DNA of 37,607 nucleotides from Sideroxydans sp. (GCA_013791855.1 VMTA01000002.1:1-37607), one strand, 5' to 3'. Shown: positions 8,471 to 21,040, counted from the first letter of the stretch. The notes: generated by a model not told the origin, from the letters alone. Program-made: numbers and translations.

Positions 8471-10096
8471 TCAGATGTCTTCCGGCACCATCTTGATCGA
8501 ACCGCACGGACACTCGGCCTCGCAGATGCCGCAGCCCTTGCAGTAGTCGTAGTTGAACTCGAAGCCCTTGCCCGGGCCGAGCTTGATCACCGCGTTGTCG
8601 GGGCATACGCCATAGCAGTTGTCACACTCGAAACAATTGCCGCAGGAAAGGCAGCGGCGCGCCTCGAACAGCGCGTTGGTCTCGTCCAGCCCGCCCTGCA
8701 CCTCGTCGAAACTGGTCTGGCGGCGGATGATGTCCAGCATCGGGCGCACCGTCTTGTCGGCGTCGGAGTAGTACCACGGGTTGAGTTTGTCGAAGGTGGC
8801 GATCTCGTGCTTAGGCTCCGGCACGTAGGTGATGCCGCGCAGCCAGGCATCGATGTTGCGCGCCGCCTTCTTGCCGTGGCCCACACCCACGGTGACCGTG
8901 CGCTCCGACGGCACCATGTCGCCGCCCGCGAAGATGCCGGGGAAGCCGGTCATCATGTCGGGCGTGACCTGCACCACGCCATCTTTCACATCCAGCCCCG
9001 GCACGCCTTGCAGCAGCGAAAGGTCGACATCCTGCCCCAGCGCCAGCACCACAGAATCCGCTTCCAGCTTCTCGAACTCGCCAGTCGGTTGCGGGAAACC
9101 CTTGTCGTCCAGCTCCATGCGTTCCACCGTGATCTCGCCTGCTTCCGCCTGCTTGATGGTGGACAGCCACTTGATCATCACGCCTTCCTGCAGCGCTTCC
9201 TCGATCTCGAAATCATGCGCAGGTGCCCGGTCGCGCGTGCGGCGATAGACGATGAGCGGCTCGCCGCCCATGCGTTTCACCGTGCGCGCCACGTCGATCG
9301 CCGTGTTGCCGCCGCCGTACACCACCACCTTGCGGCCCAGCATCGGCTTGTCTTCGCCCTCCATCGAGCGCAGCACCGACACCGCATCCACAATATGCGA
9401 AGCGTCACCCGCCGGGATCATGGCGCGTTTGCCGATGTGCGCACCGACCGCAAGAAAGGCCGCATCAAAAGCACCGAGCTGCATGCTCTGTTCGATGTTC
9501 TCGACCTTGGTATTCAGCTTGAGCGTCACGCCGAGGTCGAGGATGCGCTGCACCTCGGCATCCAGCACGTCGCGCGGCAGACGGTATTTCGGGATGCCGA
9601 AACGCATCATGCCGCCCGCCAGCGGGCCGGCTTCCTGAATCTCGACCTGATGGCCCATGCGCGCCAGATGATAGGCGGCAGACAGGCCCGACGGACCCGC
9701 GCCCACCACCAGCACCTTCTTGCCGGTCGATGCAGCAGGCGCGTCGAATTTCCAGCCGCGCTTGATCGCCTCGTCACCGAGGAAACGTTCCACCGAATTG
9801 ATACCGACCGCTTCATCAAGCTGGCCGCGGTTGCATGAGGTTTCGCAGGGGTGGTAGCACACACGCCCCATCACCGACGGCAGTGGGTTGTCGCGCACCA
9901 GCACGCGCCAGGCCTGTTCGTAATCGCCGCTCTCGGCATGGAACAGCCAACCCTGGATGTTCTCGCCCGCCGGACAAGCGTTGTTGCACGGCGGCAGGCG
10001 GTTGAGATACACCGGCCGCGACGAGCGCCAGGAACCGGTCAAGTTGGCCAACGAAGTGCCCGGCTTGAGCGTGATGGCAAAGGGTTTGTTAGCCAT
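8471..10096 (-). CDS. GltD-like NAD(P)H flavoprotein fused to a 2[4Fe-4S] ferredoxin domain, partner of PorABG
   Basis: Protein of 541 aa that probably passes electrons between NAD(P)H and the pyruvate:ferredoxin oxidoreductase subunits encoded upstream. The N-terminal FeS domain has CNNACPAGENIQGW and CYHPCETSC. The FAD site is VLVVGAGPSGLSAAYHLA, and the NAD(P) site is VVVYGGGNTAIDVARTVKR followed by VYRRTRDRAPA. The last 65 residues are a PorD-like ferredoxin with CLSCGNCFECDNCYGVCP and CKGCGICEAECP. The start at 10096 is chosen because it overlaps the porB stop by 8 bp and homologues begin near the Lys-Pro-Phe segment; a longer reading from 10183 lies inside porB. The direction of electron flow is inferred, not shown. 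Confidence 0.85.
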   Translation of the reverse strand: MANKPFAITLKPGTSLANLTGSWRSSRPVYLNRLPPCNNACPAGENIQGWLFHAESGDYEQAWRVLVRDNPLPSVMGRVCYHPCETSCNRGQLDEAVGINSVERFLGDEAIKRGWKFDAPAASTGKKVLVVGAGPSGLSAAYHLARMGHQVEIQEAGPLAGGMMRFGIPKYRLPRDVLDAEVQRILDLGVTLKLNTKVENIEQSMQLGAFDAAFLAVGAHIGKRAMIPAGDASHIVDAVSVLRSMEGEDKPMLGRKVVVYGGGNTAIDVARTVKRMGGEPLIVYRRTRDRAPAHDFEIEEALQEGVMIKWLSTIKQAEAGEITVERMELDDKGFPQPTGEFEKLEADSVVLALGQDVDLSLLQGVPGLDVKDGVVQVTPDMMTGFPGIFAGGDMVPSERTVTVGVGHGKKAARNIDAWLRGITYVPEPKHEIATFDKLNPWYYSDADKTVRPMLDIIRRQTSFDEVQGGLDETNALFEARRCLSCGNCFECDNCYGVCPDNAVIKLGPGKGFEFNYDYCKGCGICEAECPCGSIKMVPEDI

Positions 10097-11096
10097 GCGC
10101 CTTCTCCTCGTCGAGCAGACCGTACTTGCGAATATTGCGGTCGGCGATAGCTTGCAGGTGCGCCACCATCTCCGGATGGGCATGCTTGCCGAACAGGTGC
10201 GCGAAACGTTTCTGCGGCTTGAGGTAGTCCTCGATGGGCTGCTTGTTGCGGATCTTCAGCACGCCGGTCACTTCGCCATGCTCCGCTTCGAACACCGGGA
10301 ACATGCCAGTCTCCTTCGCCAGCCGCGCCAGGCGGATGGTGTCGTGCGAGGCCGAACCCCAGCCCAGCGGGCAGGGCACGAAGATCTGGATGTAGCGCGC
10401 ACCGTGCATCTTCATCGCCTTGCGCACCTTGTATTCCAAGTCGCGCAGGTCGGCCACGGTCGCGGTCGCCACATAGGGGATGCCGTGTGCCATGGCGATC
10501 TCCGGCACGTTCTTTCCCTGGCCGAACACGTTGCCCGGCTCCGGCCCTACCGGCATGGTGGTCGCGGTGCGCGCCGTCGGCGGCGTGGCGGACGAACGCT
10601 GCACGCCGGTGTTCATGTAGGCCTCGTTGTCGTAACAGATATAGAGCACGTCGTCGTTGCGCTCGAACATGCCGGACAGGCAGCCGAAGCCGATGTCGGT
10701 GGTGCCGCCGTCGCCGCCCTGCGCCACCACGCGCACATTGTTCTTGCCCTTCACCTTCATCGCGGCGGCCACGCCGGTCGCCACCGCCGGTGCGTTGCCG
10801 AACAGCGAGTGTATCCACGGCACCTGCCAGGATGATTCTGGATAGGGCGTGGAGAACACTTCCAGACAGCCCGTCGCGTTCACCGCGATCAGCTGGTTGT
10901 TGCTCTCCGCCATTGCGGCATCGATGGCATAACGCGCACCGAGCGCCTCGCCGCAGCCCTGACAGGCGCGGTGGCCGGAGTTGATCGAGTTGCTGCGCAG
11001 CTCACCGGCCTGCACGCTGCGCGCGTCCGGTGCGAGCAAACGATTGCCCACGGTGTAGGTGCCGGTCTGGTAGAACTTCACAGGTTGAAAACTCAT
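10089..11096 (-). CDS. porB: Pyruvate:ferredoxin oxidoreductase, beta (TPP-binding) subunit
   Basis: Subunit of 335 aa that binds thiamine diphosphate and an FeS cluster in the 2-oxoacid:ferredoxin oxidoreductase complex (pyruvate + CoA + oxidised ferredoxin <-> acetyl-CoA + CO2 + reduced ferredoxin). The N-terminal Cys pair is GHRACQGCGEALG. The TPP/Mg motif is GGDGGTTDIGFGCLSG followed by CYDNEAYMNTG. FVPCPLGWGS supplies a further cluster Cys. The start at 11096 has a GAGGAG seven bases upstream and leaves 10 bp to the porA stop; the upstream in-frame ATG at 11144 lies inside porA. The substrate could be another 2-oxoacid; pyruvate is the best call from the alpha subunit. Confidence 0.9.
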   Translation of the reverse strand: MSFQPVKFYQTGTYTVGNRLLAPDARSVQAGELRSNSINSGHRACQGCGEALGARYAIDAAMAESNNQLIAVNATGCLEVFSTPYPESSWQVPWIHSLFGNAPAVATGVAAAMKVKGKNNVRVVAQGGDGGTTDIGFGCLSGMFERNDDVLYICYDNEAYMNTGVQRSSATPPTARTATTMPVGPEPGNVFGQGKNVPEIAMAHGIPYVATATVADLRDLEYKVRKAMKMHGARYIQIFVPCPLGWGSASHDTIRLARLAKETGMFPVFEAEHGEVTGVLKIRNKQPIEDYLKPQKRFAHLFGKHAHPEMVAHLQAIADRNIRKYGLLDEEKAHG

Positions 11097-11106
11097 CGTG
11101 CTCTCC

Positions 11107-12363
11107 TCAACCGAACTTGGCAGACGAAGACATCCCTTTGTCATACAGGATGTTCTCGGCGATCGGACCGGAGTGGCGGTTCTGTTTCTCGCGCTCCAGT
11201 TGTTTGTTGACGACGTCCCAGTCGAGGTCGACGAAGGTCACCGGCGGCAGCTGCTCTTGCTCCGCTTCGAGGAACAGTTTGTGCAGCGAGGCCTTGGTGA
11301 TGTTGCGTCCGCCCAGCCCGGCGATGGCGGTGTAGCCCTTCAATCCGGTGCCGCTCACCGCCATGCGCACGTCGGTGGCGACGATGCCGCCCATACCAAC
11401 CGCGAGGCTCTTCTCCAGCACCACGAAACGTTTGCAGTTCACCAGTGCGGCGCGCACTTCCTTGAGCGGGAAGGGGCGATAACTGATGATGCCCAGCACC
11501 CCGATCTTGTGGCCCTGTTCGCGCAGCTCGTCCACCGTGTCTTTCACCGTGCCCAGCACCGAGCCCATCGCCACGATCATCGTTTCCGCATCGTCGGCGC
11601 GGTAGGTGCGGACCAGTCCGCCGCTGTCGCGCCCGAACTGCTGCTTGAATTCCGCTGCCAGTTGCGGGATCAGTTCCAGCGCCTGCATCTGCTTGGCGTG
11701 CGCCAGATACTTCACCTCCATGAACGCTTCCGGCCCCACCATCGCGCCGATGGAGACCGGCTCCGCCGGGTCCAGCATCTGGCGCGGATCGAAGGGCGGC
11801 AAGTAACCATCCACCTGCTCCTGAGTCGGGATGTCCACGCGCTCGAAGGCATGGGTGAGGATGAAGCCGTCCATGCACACCATGATGGGCATGGAGAGTT
11901 CTTCGGCAAGTTTGAACGCCTGGATGTGCAGATCGACCGCTTCCTGATTGGTTTCGGCGAACAACTGCATCCAGCCGGAATCGCGTTGCGAGAGCGAATC
12001 GGAGTGGTCGTTCCAGATATTGATGGGCGCGCCGATGGCGCGGTTGGCCACGGTCATCACGATGGGCAGGCCGAGTCCGGCGGCGTTGTAGACCGCTTCC
12101 ACCATGAACAGCAATCCCTGCGAGGCAGTCGCTGTGTAGGAACGCGCACCGGCTGCGGAAGAACCGATGGCCACCGACATCGCGGCGAACTCGCTCTCCA
12201 CGTTGATGAACTCGCACGGCGTCAGATCGCCCGCCTTCACCATTTCGCCCAGCGCCTCGACGATGTGCGTCTGCGGCGAAATCGGGTAAGCGCAGATCAC
12301 TTCCGGGCGGCACAGCGCGATGGCCTCGGCGACGGCCTTCGAACCTTCTATCTGTTTAAGCAT
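11107..12363 (-). CDS. porA: Pyruvate:ferredoxin oxidoreductase, alpha subunit
   Basis: Subunit of 418 aa forming the pyrimidine-binding half of the TPP site and the CoA-related domain. Recognisable motifs are CAYPISPQTHIVEAL, FINVESEFAAMSVAIGS, SYTATASQGL and IGAPINIWNDHSDSL; the last is typical of pyruvate-type rather than 2-oxoglutarate-type enzymes. The domain II region has MGSVLGTVKDTVDEL and GHKIGVLGIISYRPFP. It overlaps the porG stop by 8 bp and has GGAGGAG eight bases before its ATG. Gene order gamma-alpha-beta-flavoprotein, all on one strand, shows one operon. Confidence 0.92.
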   Translation of the reverse strand: MLKQIEGSKAVAEAIALCRPEVICAYPISPQTHIVEALGEMVKAGDLTPCEFINVESEFAAMSVAIGSSAAGARSYTATASQGLLFMVEAVYNAAGLGLPIVMTVANRAIGAPINIWNDHSDSLSQRDSGWMQLFAETNQEAVDLHIQAFKLAEELSMPIMVCMDGFILTHAFERVDIPTQEQVDGYLPPFDPRQMLDPAEPVSIGAMVGPEAFMEVKYLAHAKQMQALELIPQLAAEFKQQFGRDSGGLVRTYRADDAETMIVAMGSVLGTVKDTVDELREQGHKIGVLGIISYRPFPLKEVRAALVNCKRFVVLEKSLAVGMGGIVATDVRMAVSGTGLKGYTAIAGLGGRNITKASLHKLFLEAEQEQLPPVTFVDLDWDVVNKQLEREKQNRHSGPIAENILYDKGMSSSAKFG

Positions 12364-12937
12364 GGGCGCGCTCCTCCATCTGCTTTTTCACCAACTCATA
12401 GGCTTCCGTCGCCGCCGCGATATTGCCTGCCGCGACCTTGCCCGAGAATTTCTCGTTGATCGCCTTGATCACGGATTCGAGTTTGAACATGCCGGACAGC
12501 GCGGCGAAACCCGCGATCAGCGGCACGTTGGGGATGGGGCGGCCGACATGCTTCAGGCCCAGTTCGGACGCGGGCAGCGTACACATTCTGGAAAGACCGC
12601 GCTGCTTCACCAACTCACCTAAACCGATCTGCTCGAAGCTGTGCGCGGAATTTAATAACACATAGCCGTCCGGCTTCAGCCCGGCGAACACATCGATCTG
12701 ATGCAGCAGGGTAGGGTCCTGGATGATGAGCGCGTCCGGCTCCATGATGGGTTCGCGCAGGCGGATCTCCTTGTCGTCGAGGCGGCAGAACGCCACCACC
12801 GGCGCACCCGTGCGCTCCGAACCGAAACTGGGGAAAGCCTGCGCATGGCGACCTTCTTCGAAGGCGGCGACAGACAGCATCTCGGTAGCGGTCACCACGC
12901 CCTGACCACCCCGTCCGTGTACTCGAATCTGGAACAT
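12356..12937 (-). CDS. porG: Pyruvate:ferredoxin oxidoreductase, gamma subunit
   Basis: Subunit of 193 aa; first gene of the por operon. The nucleotide-like loop RVHGRGGQGVVTATEMLS (residues 5-22) and AQAFPSFGSERTGAPVVAF are hallmarks of the gamma chain. The later GRPIPNVPLIAGFAAL is also conserved. AAGGAG stands eight or nine bases before the ATG at 12937. There are 61 bp between the stop of the upstream lipoprotein gene and this start; I see no convincing -35/-10 there, so the promoter position is open. There is no separate delta ferredoxin gene; that function is fused to the fourth gene. Confidence 0.9.
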   Translation of the reverse strand: MFQIRVHGRGGQGVVTATEMLSVAAFEEGRHAQAFPSFGSERTGAPVVAFCRLDDKEIRLREPIMEPDALIIQDPTLLHQIDVFAGLKPDGYVLLNSAHSFEQIGLGELVKQRGLSRMCTLPASELGLKHVGRPIPNVPLIAGFAALSGMFKLESVIKAINEKFSGKVAAGNIAAATEAYELVKKQMEERAHA

Positions 12938-12998
12938 CTGCCGCTCCTTTACTTGCGTACTGTCACATTGGAATGTTACGCCAGTTTAACCAGCATGT

Positions 12999-13451
12999 TC
13001 ATTTGACTTCGAGCAACTCCACATCGAATACCAGCGTCGCGTTAGGCGGGATCACGCCGCCCGCACCACGGGCACCGTAGCCGAATTCCGGGGGAATGAC
13101 CAAAGTTCGCTGACCGCCCACTTTCATGCCTTGCACGCCGACATCCCAACCCTTGATGACTTGACCGGCACCGAGCACAAATTCGAACGGACGGTTGCGA
13201 TCACGCGAACTGTCGAACTTGCTGCCTTTGTAGTCTGGCGCGGCTTCGTCATACAGCCAGCCGGTGTAATGCACCGAAACCTTCTGGCCGGCACTGGCGA
13301 CCGCACCCGCGCCCGCTTTGCCCTCGATCTGCTTCAACTCGGTCACCTTGCTGGCCTTGGCCGCCGGCAACTCCGCTTGGGAACAGGCACTGAACAACAG
13401 ACTGCTCGCGCCGAGCAGTGCGGCGAGCGGAACGAAAGTGAAACGCTTCAT
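12999..13451 (-). CDS. FKBP-type peptidyl-prolyl isomerase, probable lipoprotein
   Basis: Peptidyl-prolyl cis-trans isomerase of 150 aa. The N-terminal export signal [20 protein letters not shown] ends in SAC, which resembles a lipobox although Phe at -3 is unusual, so either a lipoprotein or a secreted form is possible. One FKBP domain (about 45-150) has [55 protein letters not shown] and [15 protein letters not shown], with the active-site Tyr, Phe, Asp, Trp and Tyr residues present. It abuts the stop of the double-FKBP gene with no gap, so the two are cotranscribed and clearly derived from one another. Confidence 0.9.
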   Translation of the reverse strand: MKRFTFVPLAALLGASSLLFSACSQAELPAAKASKVTELKQIEGKAGAGAVASAGQKVSVHYTGWLYDEAAPDYKGSKFDSSRDRNRPFEFVLGAGQVIKGWDVGVQGMKVGGQRTLVIPPEFGYGARGAGGVIPPNATLVFDVELLEVK

Positions 13452-14138
13452 TTAGTTCACGCCCAGCAGTTCGACTTCGAACACCAGCGTCGCATTGCCG
13501 GGAATCACGCCGCCCGCGCCGCGCGGGCCATAACCCATCTCCGGCGGGATGGTCAGCGTGCGCTGACCGCCAACCTTCATGCCCTGTACGCCCATGTCCC
13601 ACCCCTGGATCACATGGCCCATACCCAGCGGGAATTCGAACGGCTCGTCGCGGTCGCGCGAGCTGTCGAACTTCGTGCCCTTGTTACCTTCCGCATGCTT
13701 GTCGAACAGCCAGCCGGTGTAATGCACGGTCACATGCTGCCCCGCATGCGCCTCGTCGCCCTCGCCGACCTTGGTGTCCACCATCTCGGTGCGGATCACC
13801 TTCAACAGCTTCACGTCGAACACCAGCGTCGCATTCGGCGGGATCACGCCACCCGCACCGCGCGGGCCATAGCCCATCTCGGGCGGGATCACCAAAGTGC
13901 GCGTACCGCCTTCCTTCATGCCCGCCACGCCCTCGTCCCAACCCTTGATGACACGCCCGCCGCCGAGCGGAAAATCGAACGGCTCGTTACGGTCCAACGA
14001 ACTGTCGAACTTCGTGCCCTTGTTGTCTGCTGCGTTTTCGTCGAACAGCCAGCCGGTGTAATGCACGATGACGGTTTGTCCGGCTTGCGCTTCCGCGCCT
14101 TCGCCGAGTTTGGTGTCGGTTTTGATGAGGGTGGTCAT
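13452..14138 (-). CDS. Double-domain FKBP peptidyl-prolyl isomerase, cytoplasmic
   Basis: Protein of 228 aa made of two complete FKBP domains (about 5-113 and 118-227) without a signal peptide. Each repeat has [17 protein letters not shown], a GWD-GV-GMK segment, a [10 protein letters not shown] or [10 protein letters not shown] loop and GAGGVIP-NATLVF. The second repeat is closer to the downstream lipoprotein domain in DRDEPFEF and [10 protein letters not shown]. Conserved binding residues are intact in both domains, so both may be active. AAGGA lies about ten bases before the ATG at 14138. Tandem cytosolic FKBP domains are less common than single ones in proteobacteria. Confidence 0.88.
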   Translation of the reverse strand: MTTLIKTDTKLGEGAEAQAGQTVIVHYTGWLFDENAADNKGTKFDSSLDRNEPFDFPLGGGRVIKGWDEGVAGMKEGGTRTLVIPPEMGYGPRGAGGVIPPNATLVFDVKLLKVIRTEMVDTKVGEGDEAHAGQHVTVHYTGWLFDKHAEGNKGTKFDSSRDRDEPFEFPLGMGHVIQGWDMGVQGMKVGGQRTLTIPPEMGYGPRGAGGVIPGNATLVFEVELLGVN

Positions 14139-14164
14139 GTTGCGATTTCCTTAGTGGTTAATTG

Positions 14165-18121
<3,957 letters not shown>

Positions 18122-18148
18122 GGGAATCGGCTCTTGAATCGAGCGCGG

Positions 18149-18157
18149 ATTCTACCA
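18149..18157 (-). promoter_or_regulatory. Extended -10 promoter candidate for metH
   Basis: The minus strand reads TGGTAGAAT here, an extended -10 element (TG-N-TAGAAT) about 28 bases before the metH ATG. No good -35 hexamer stands upstream, as is usual for extended -10 promoters. The predicted leader is about 20 bases and contains no cobalamin riboswitch. Confidence 0.45.
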
Positions 18158-18280
18158 TGCAGCCTTACTTGCTTCGTTTGGCGGGCACCCTGCCGCTCAT
18201 CGTTTTAGTCATGCCGTATGTCGTTCTGTGACGACCGATGGCTTGCTGCCCTCCGCTAATACCACTACTATTCATGTGAC

Positions 18281-18286
18281 TATAAT
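18281..18286 (+). promoter_or_regulatory. -10 box for the hemerythrin pair
   Basis: A perfect TATAAT lies 28 bases before the first hemerythrin ATG at 18314. The matching -35 position (around 18258-18263) is poor, so an activator or the upstream TG pair may help. Position and quality make it the likely promoter of both hemerythrin genes. Confidence 0.5.
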
Positions 18287-18313
18287 ACAGTGCCTGTCGC
18301 ACATTGGAGCATC

Positions 18314-18769
18314 ATGGCTAAGTTCGTATGGACCGATCAGCTCAACGTCGGTATCGATGTCATAGACCAGCAACATCGCCGTATCGTCGAGTACATCAAC
18401 CAACTGGACGACGCCCGCTCGAGCGGTATGTCGAACGACGAGATATCCTGGTTACTCAATGACTTGGTCGATTACACCATCTCCCATTTCGGTTTCGAGG
18501 AAAGTCTGCAGGAAGAGGCTAAATATCCTTTCCTGACCTCGCACAAGAAAGTCCACGAACTGTTCACCAAGCGCATCGCCGATTTTCAGAAGCGCGCCGA
18601 ACAGGGCGAGGATGTCGTCAAGGGCCTGAACAGCCTGCTGGTGACCTGGCTGTTCAACCACATCAAACGTGATGACAACGATTACGTTGAATCCGTTAAG
18701 GCTTATCTGGCGCAGAAACAGGACTTCGTCGAACGCAAACGCGGACTATTCGCCAGACTGTTCGGATAA
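18314..18769 (+). CDS. Bacteriohemerythrin 1
   Basis: Oxygen-binding di-iron protein of 151 aa. All seven iron ligands can be placed: H21 (DQQHRRI), H58 and E62 (SHFGFEE), H77 and H81 (HKKVH), H116 and D121 (FNHIKRDD). Such proteins store, sense or deliver oxygen in the cytoplasm. The ATG at 18314 has GGAG just upstream and homologues begin with the aromatic KFVWTDQLNVGIDVID segment; an in-frame GTG at 18290 is too close to the -10 box. The tail of about 25 residues after the last helix (QKQDFVERKRGLFARLFG) is basic and is absent from the second copy. Confidence 0.93.
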   Translation: MAKFVWTDQLNVGIDVIDQQHRRIVEYINQLDDARSSGMSNDEISWLLNDLVDYTISHFGFEESLQEEAKYPFLTSHKKVHELFTKRIADFQKRAEQGEDVVKGLNSLLVTWLFNHIKRDDNDYVESVKAYLAQKQDFVERKRGLFARLFG

Positions 18770-18811
18770 CAATAACCACTTGCCGTAATCGGCCGATATC
18801 TTGGAGGCAAC

Positions 18812-19213
18812 ATGAAGAATCTGATCTGGACAGAAAATCTGAACACCGGTATCGACGTCATCGACAACCAGCACAAGCGCATCGTCGAATACATCAACAA
18901 GCTCTACGGCGCCCTCAGCAACAAGGCCGATAAAACTGCGGTAAGAGATGTCATCGACGAGCTGGTCGACTACACCATGACGCATTTCGCATTCGAGGAA
19001 GGCATGCTGGATGAATACGACTATGCCCAACTCGACGCACACAAAGCGCTGCACGAACAGTTCACCGCGCAAGTACGCGAACTGCGGGATCGCTTCGATT
19101 CCAGCGAGGATGCATCGGTCGAGCTGAACAACCTGATGGTGACCTGGCTGTTCAACCACATCCTGCACGAGGATGCCAAGTACGTGCCGTTCGTACCCAA
19201 GTCTGTGCACTGA
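18812..19213 (+). CDS. Bacteriohemerythrin 2
   Basis: Oxygen-binding di-iron protein of 133 aa and tandem paralogue of the preceding gene. The ligands fall at exactly the same positions: H21, H58, E62, H77, H81, H116 and D121. GGAGG stands a few bases before the ATG at 18812. The gap to the first copy is 42 bp with no terminator, so both are likely on one transcript. The helices that carry ligands are well conserved between the copies, while helix faces and the C-terminus differ, which suggests different partners or oxygen affinities. Confidence 0.93.
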   Translation: MKNLIWTENLNTGIDVIDNQHKRIVEYINKLYGALSNKADKTAVRDVIDELVDYTMTHFAFEEGMLDEYDYAQLDAHKALHEQFTAQVRELRDRFDSSEDASVELNNLMVTWLFNHILHEDAKYVPFVPKSVH

Positions 19214-19220
19214 TCCCCGC

Positions 19221-19250
19221 CTGAGCGCCCGCTAACGAGCGGACGCTCAG
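19221..19250. terminator. Hairpin between convergent hemerythrin and comM genes
   Basis: CTGAGCG at 19221 pairs with CGCTCAG ending at 19250, and CCGCT pairs with AGCGG around an AACG loop, giving 12 pairs with one mismatch. It overlaps the comM stop codon and lies 8 bp after the hemerythrin stop. There is no strong T-run on either side, so termination strength is uncertain. Confidence 0.55.
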
Positions 19251-20743
19251 TTCGCCTTATCCATCCTCCGATACTGCACCGCTTCGGCGATGTGCACGGT
19301 CTGTATGTCTTTGCTCGCCGCCAGATCGGCGATGCTGCGCGCCACTTTGAGGATGCGATGGTAAGCGCGCGCGGACAGGTTCAGTTTGGTGATGGCCTGC
19401 CGCAGCAACGCTTCGCCTGAAGCATCCGGTGTGCAATGTGCGTCGATCTCGGTCACGGAGAGTTGGGCATTCGGCTTACCCTGCCGCGCGAGCTGACGCT
19501 GCCGGGCGGCTTCGACACGTTGTTGGATAGACGCGCTGTCCTCACTATCCGATTGCCGCATCAGGTCTTCCTGCGGCACTGCCGGTACTTCGATCTGGAT
19601 GTCGATACGGTCCAGCAAGGGGCCAGAGATCTTGCCGCGATAACGCGCCACCTGATCCGGCGTGCAACGACACTTACCGTTGTAGTGGCCCAGATAACCG
19701 CAGGGGCAGGGGTTCATCGCAGCGACCAGCTGGAACTGCGCCTTGAAGTCGGCACGGCGTGCGGCCCGTGAGATGGTGATGCGTCCGCTCTCCAGCGGCT
19801 CGCGCAACACCTCCAGCACACTGCGGTCGAACTCCGGCAGTTCATCAAGGAACAACACACCGTGCATCGCCACCGAGATCTCGCCCGGACGCGGATTACT
19901 GCCACCGCCTACCAGTGCCACGGCGCTGGCTGTATGGTGAGGCGAACGATAGGGGCGCGTCTTCCAGCGGCTCAACTCGAACGCGCCTCCCAGTGACTGC
20001 ATCGCCGCACTTTCCAATGCCTCTTCCTGCGTCATCGCCGGCAGGATGCCGGGGAAGCGCGCGGCCAGCATGCTCTTGCCTGTACCGGGCGGGCCGCTCA
20101 TCAGCACGGAATGGGAGCCGGCCGCAGCGATCTCCAATGCGCGCTTGGACGCGGCCTGGCCTTTCACTTCCTTCATGTCGGGATAGTTAGGCGCGGCACT
20201 TTCCACTTGCGGGATGAAGCGCGCGATCGCTTCGCGACCGGCCAGATGCGCAGCGACCTGCAACAAGGAACGCGCCGGATACACCACCGCATCCTCCACC
20301 AGCGCCGCTTCGGCGGCATTCGCTTCCGGCAAAACAAAGGCACGGCCGCTGTTCGCCGCGCGGTAGGTCATTGCCAGCGCGCCGCGTATCGGGCGCAGCT
20401 CGCCAGTCAGCGCCAGCTCACCGGCGAATTCATATTCATTCAGCTTGTCGGCGGGGATCTGCCCCGAGGCCGCGAGTATGCCCAGCGCAATCGGCAGATC
20501 GAAGCGCCCGCTCTCCTTGGGCAGGTCGGCAGGCGCTAGATTGACGGTGATGCGGCGTGCGGGGAATTCGAACTGGCAGTTCTGCAGCGCGGCGCGCACG
20601 CGGTCCTTGCTCTCTTTAACTTCCGCCTCGGGCAGGCCGACGATGGTGAATTGCGGCAACCCGTTCGCAAGGTGCACTTCGACCGTGACCAGCGCGGCCT
20701 CCATGCCCGACAGACCTCTGCTGTAAAGAACAGCAAGGCTCAT
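19247..20743 (-). CDS. comM: ComM/YifB-family AAA+ ATPase (Mg-chelatase-like)
   Basis: Protein of 498 aa. ComM is a hexameric helicase that promotes branch migration during natural transformation; older annotations call the family Mg-chelatase-like or a protease. The N-terminal domain has VEVHLANGLPQFTIVGLPEA and KESGRFDLPIALGIL. Walker A is GPPGTGKSM at 217-225 and Walker B is VLFLDELPEF (D300, E301). A cysteine cluster follows, MNPCPCGYLGHYNGKCRC (about 343-360), and the C-terminal domain ends YRRMDKAN. It is preceded by ubiK with 6 bp between them, a common pairing. Confidence 0.93.
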   Translation of the reverse strand: MSLAVLYSRGLSGMEAALVTVEVHLANGLPQFTIVGLPEAEVKESKDRVRAALQNCQFEFPARRITVNLAPADLPKESGRFDLPIALGILAASGQIPADKLNEYEFAGELALTGELRPIRGALAMTYRAANSGRAFVLPEANAAEAALVEDAVVYPARSLLQVAAHLAGREAIARFIPQVESAAPNYPDMKEVKGQAASKRALEIAAAGSHSVLMSGPPGTGKSMLAARFPGILPAMTQEEALESAAMQSLGGAFELSRWKTRPYRSPHHTASAVALVGGGSNPRPGEISVAMHGVLFLDELPEFDRSVLEVLREPLESGRITISRAARRADFKAQFQLVAAMNPCPCGYLGHYNGKCRCTPDQVARYRGKISGPLLDRIDIQIEVPAVPQEDLMRQSDSEDSASIQQRVEAARQRQLARQGKPNAQLSVTEIDAHCTPDASGEALLRQAITKLNLSARAYHRILKVARSIADLAASKDIQTVHIAEAVQYRRMDKAN

Positions 20744-20749
20744 GATGGA

Positions 20750-20962
20750 TTACTTGTTCGACTCCAGCGCAGCGAGGCGCGCTTCCAGCTTGTCCACGCG
20801 TTGCGCCAGCACCTCGTATTCCTCGCGCGTCACCAGATCGAGCTTGGAGAAACCCTGTGCCAGCAAAGCCCGTGCGTTCTTCTCGAAATCCTTGGCGGGG
20901 CTGTTGGCCACGGCTTCGTTCAGTTTGGACGACATATCTTCAAAGAACTTCGCGTTCAGCAT
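20750..20962 (-). CDS. ubiK: Ubiquinone biosynthesis accessory factor UbiK (BMFP family)
   Basis: Small protein of 70 aa with an amphipathic N-terminus (MLNAKFFEDMSSKLNEAV) and a C-terminal coiled coil (EEYEVLAQRVDKLEARLAAL), the layout of UbiK/YqiC. UbiK binds UbiJ and membranes in the ubiquinone biosynthesis complex. The start at 20962 has GGGAGAAG just upstream; a longer reading to 21061 would run through the NtrC-like sites and porin promoter region and is not credible. It is the second ubiquinone gene of the window. Confidence 0.9.
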   Translation of the reverse strand: MLNAKFFEDMSSKLNEAVANSPAKDFEKNARALLAQGFSKLDLVTREEYEVLAQRVDKLEARLAALESNK

Positions 20963-21009
20963 GGTGCTTCTCCCTGTTATTCGTGTGGGCGCAGTGTACC
21001 AAAAACCGC

Positions 21010-21026
21010 CGCACCAACACTGTGCA
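21010..21026 (+). promoter_or_regulatory. NtrC-like enhancer site, distal
   Basis: CGCACC-AACAC-TGTGCA matches the NtrC palindrome TGCACC-N5-GGTGCA at 10 of 12 positions. Its centre is about 131 bases before the predicted sigma-54 transcription start at 21149 and 31 bases from the proximal site, three helical turns. Confidence 0.7.
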
Positions 21027-21040
21027 CCGGCCCCGATATC

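Noticed and set aside
18122-18313. Cobalamin or SAM riboswitch before metH
   Set aside because: No B12 box or SAM-aptamer motif could be found in the short leader; only an extended -10 promoter is supportable.
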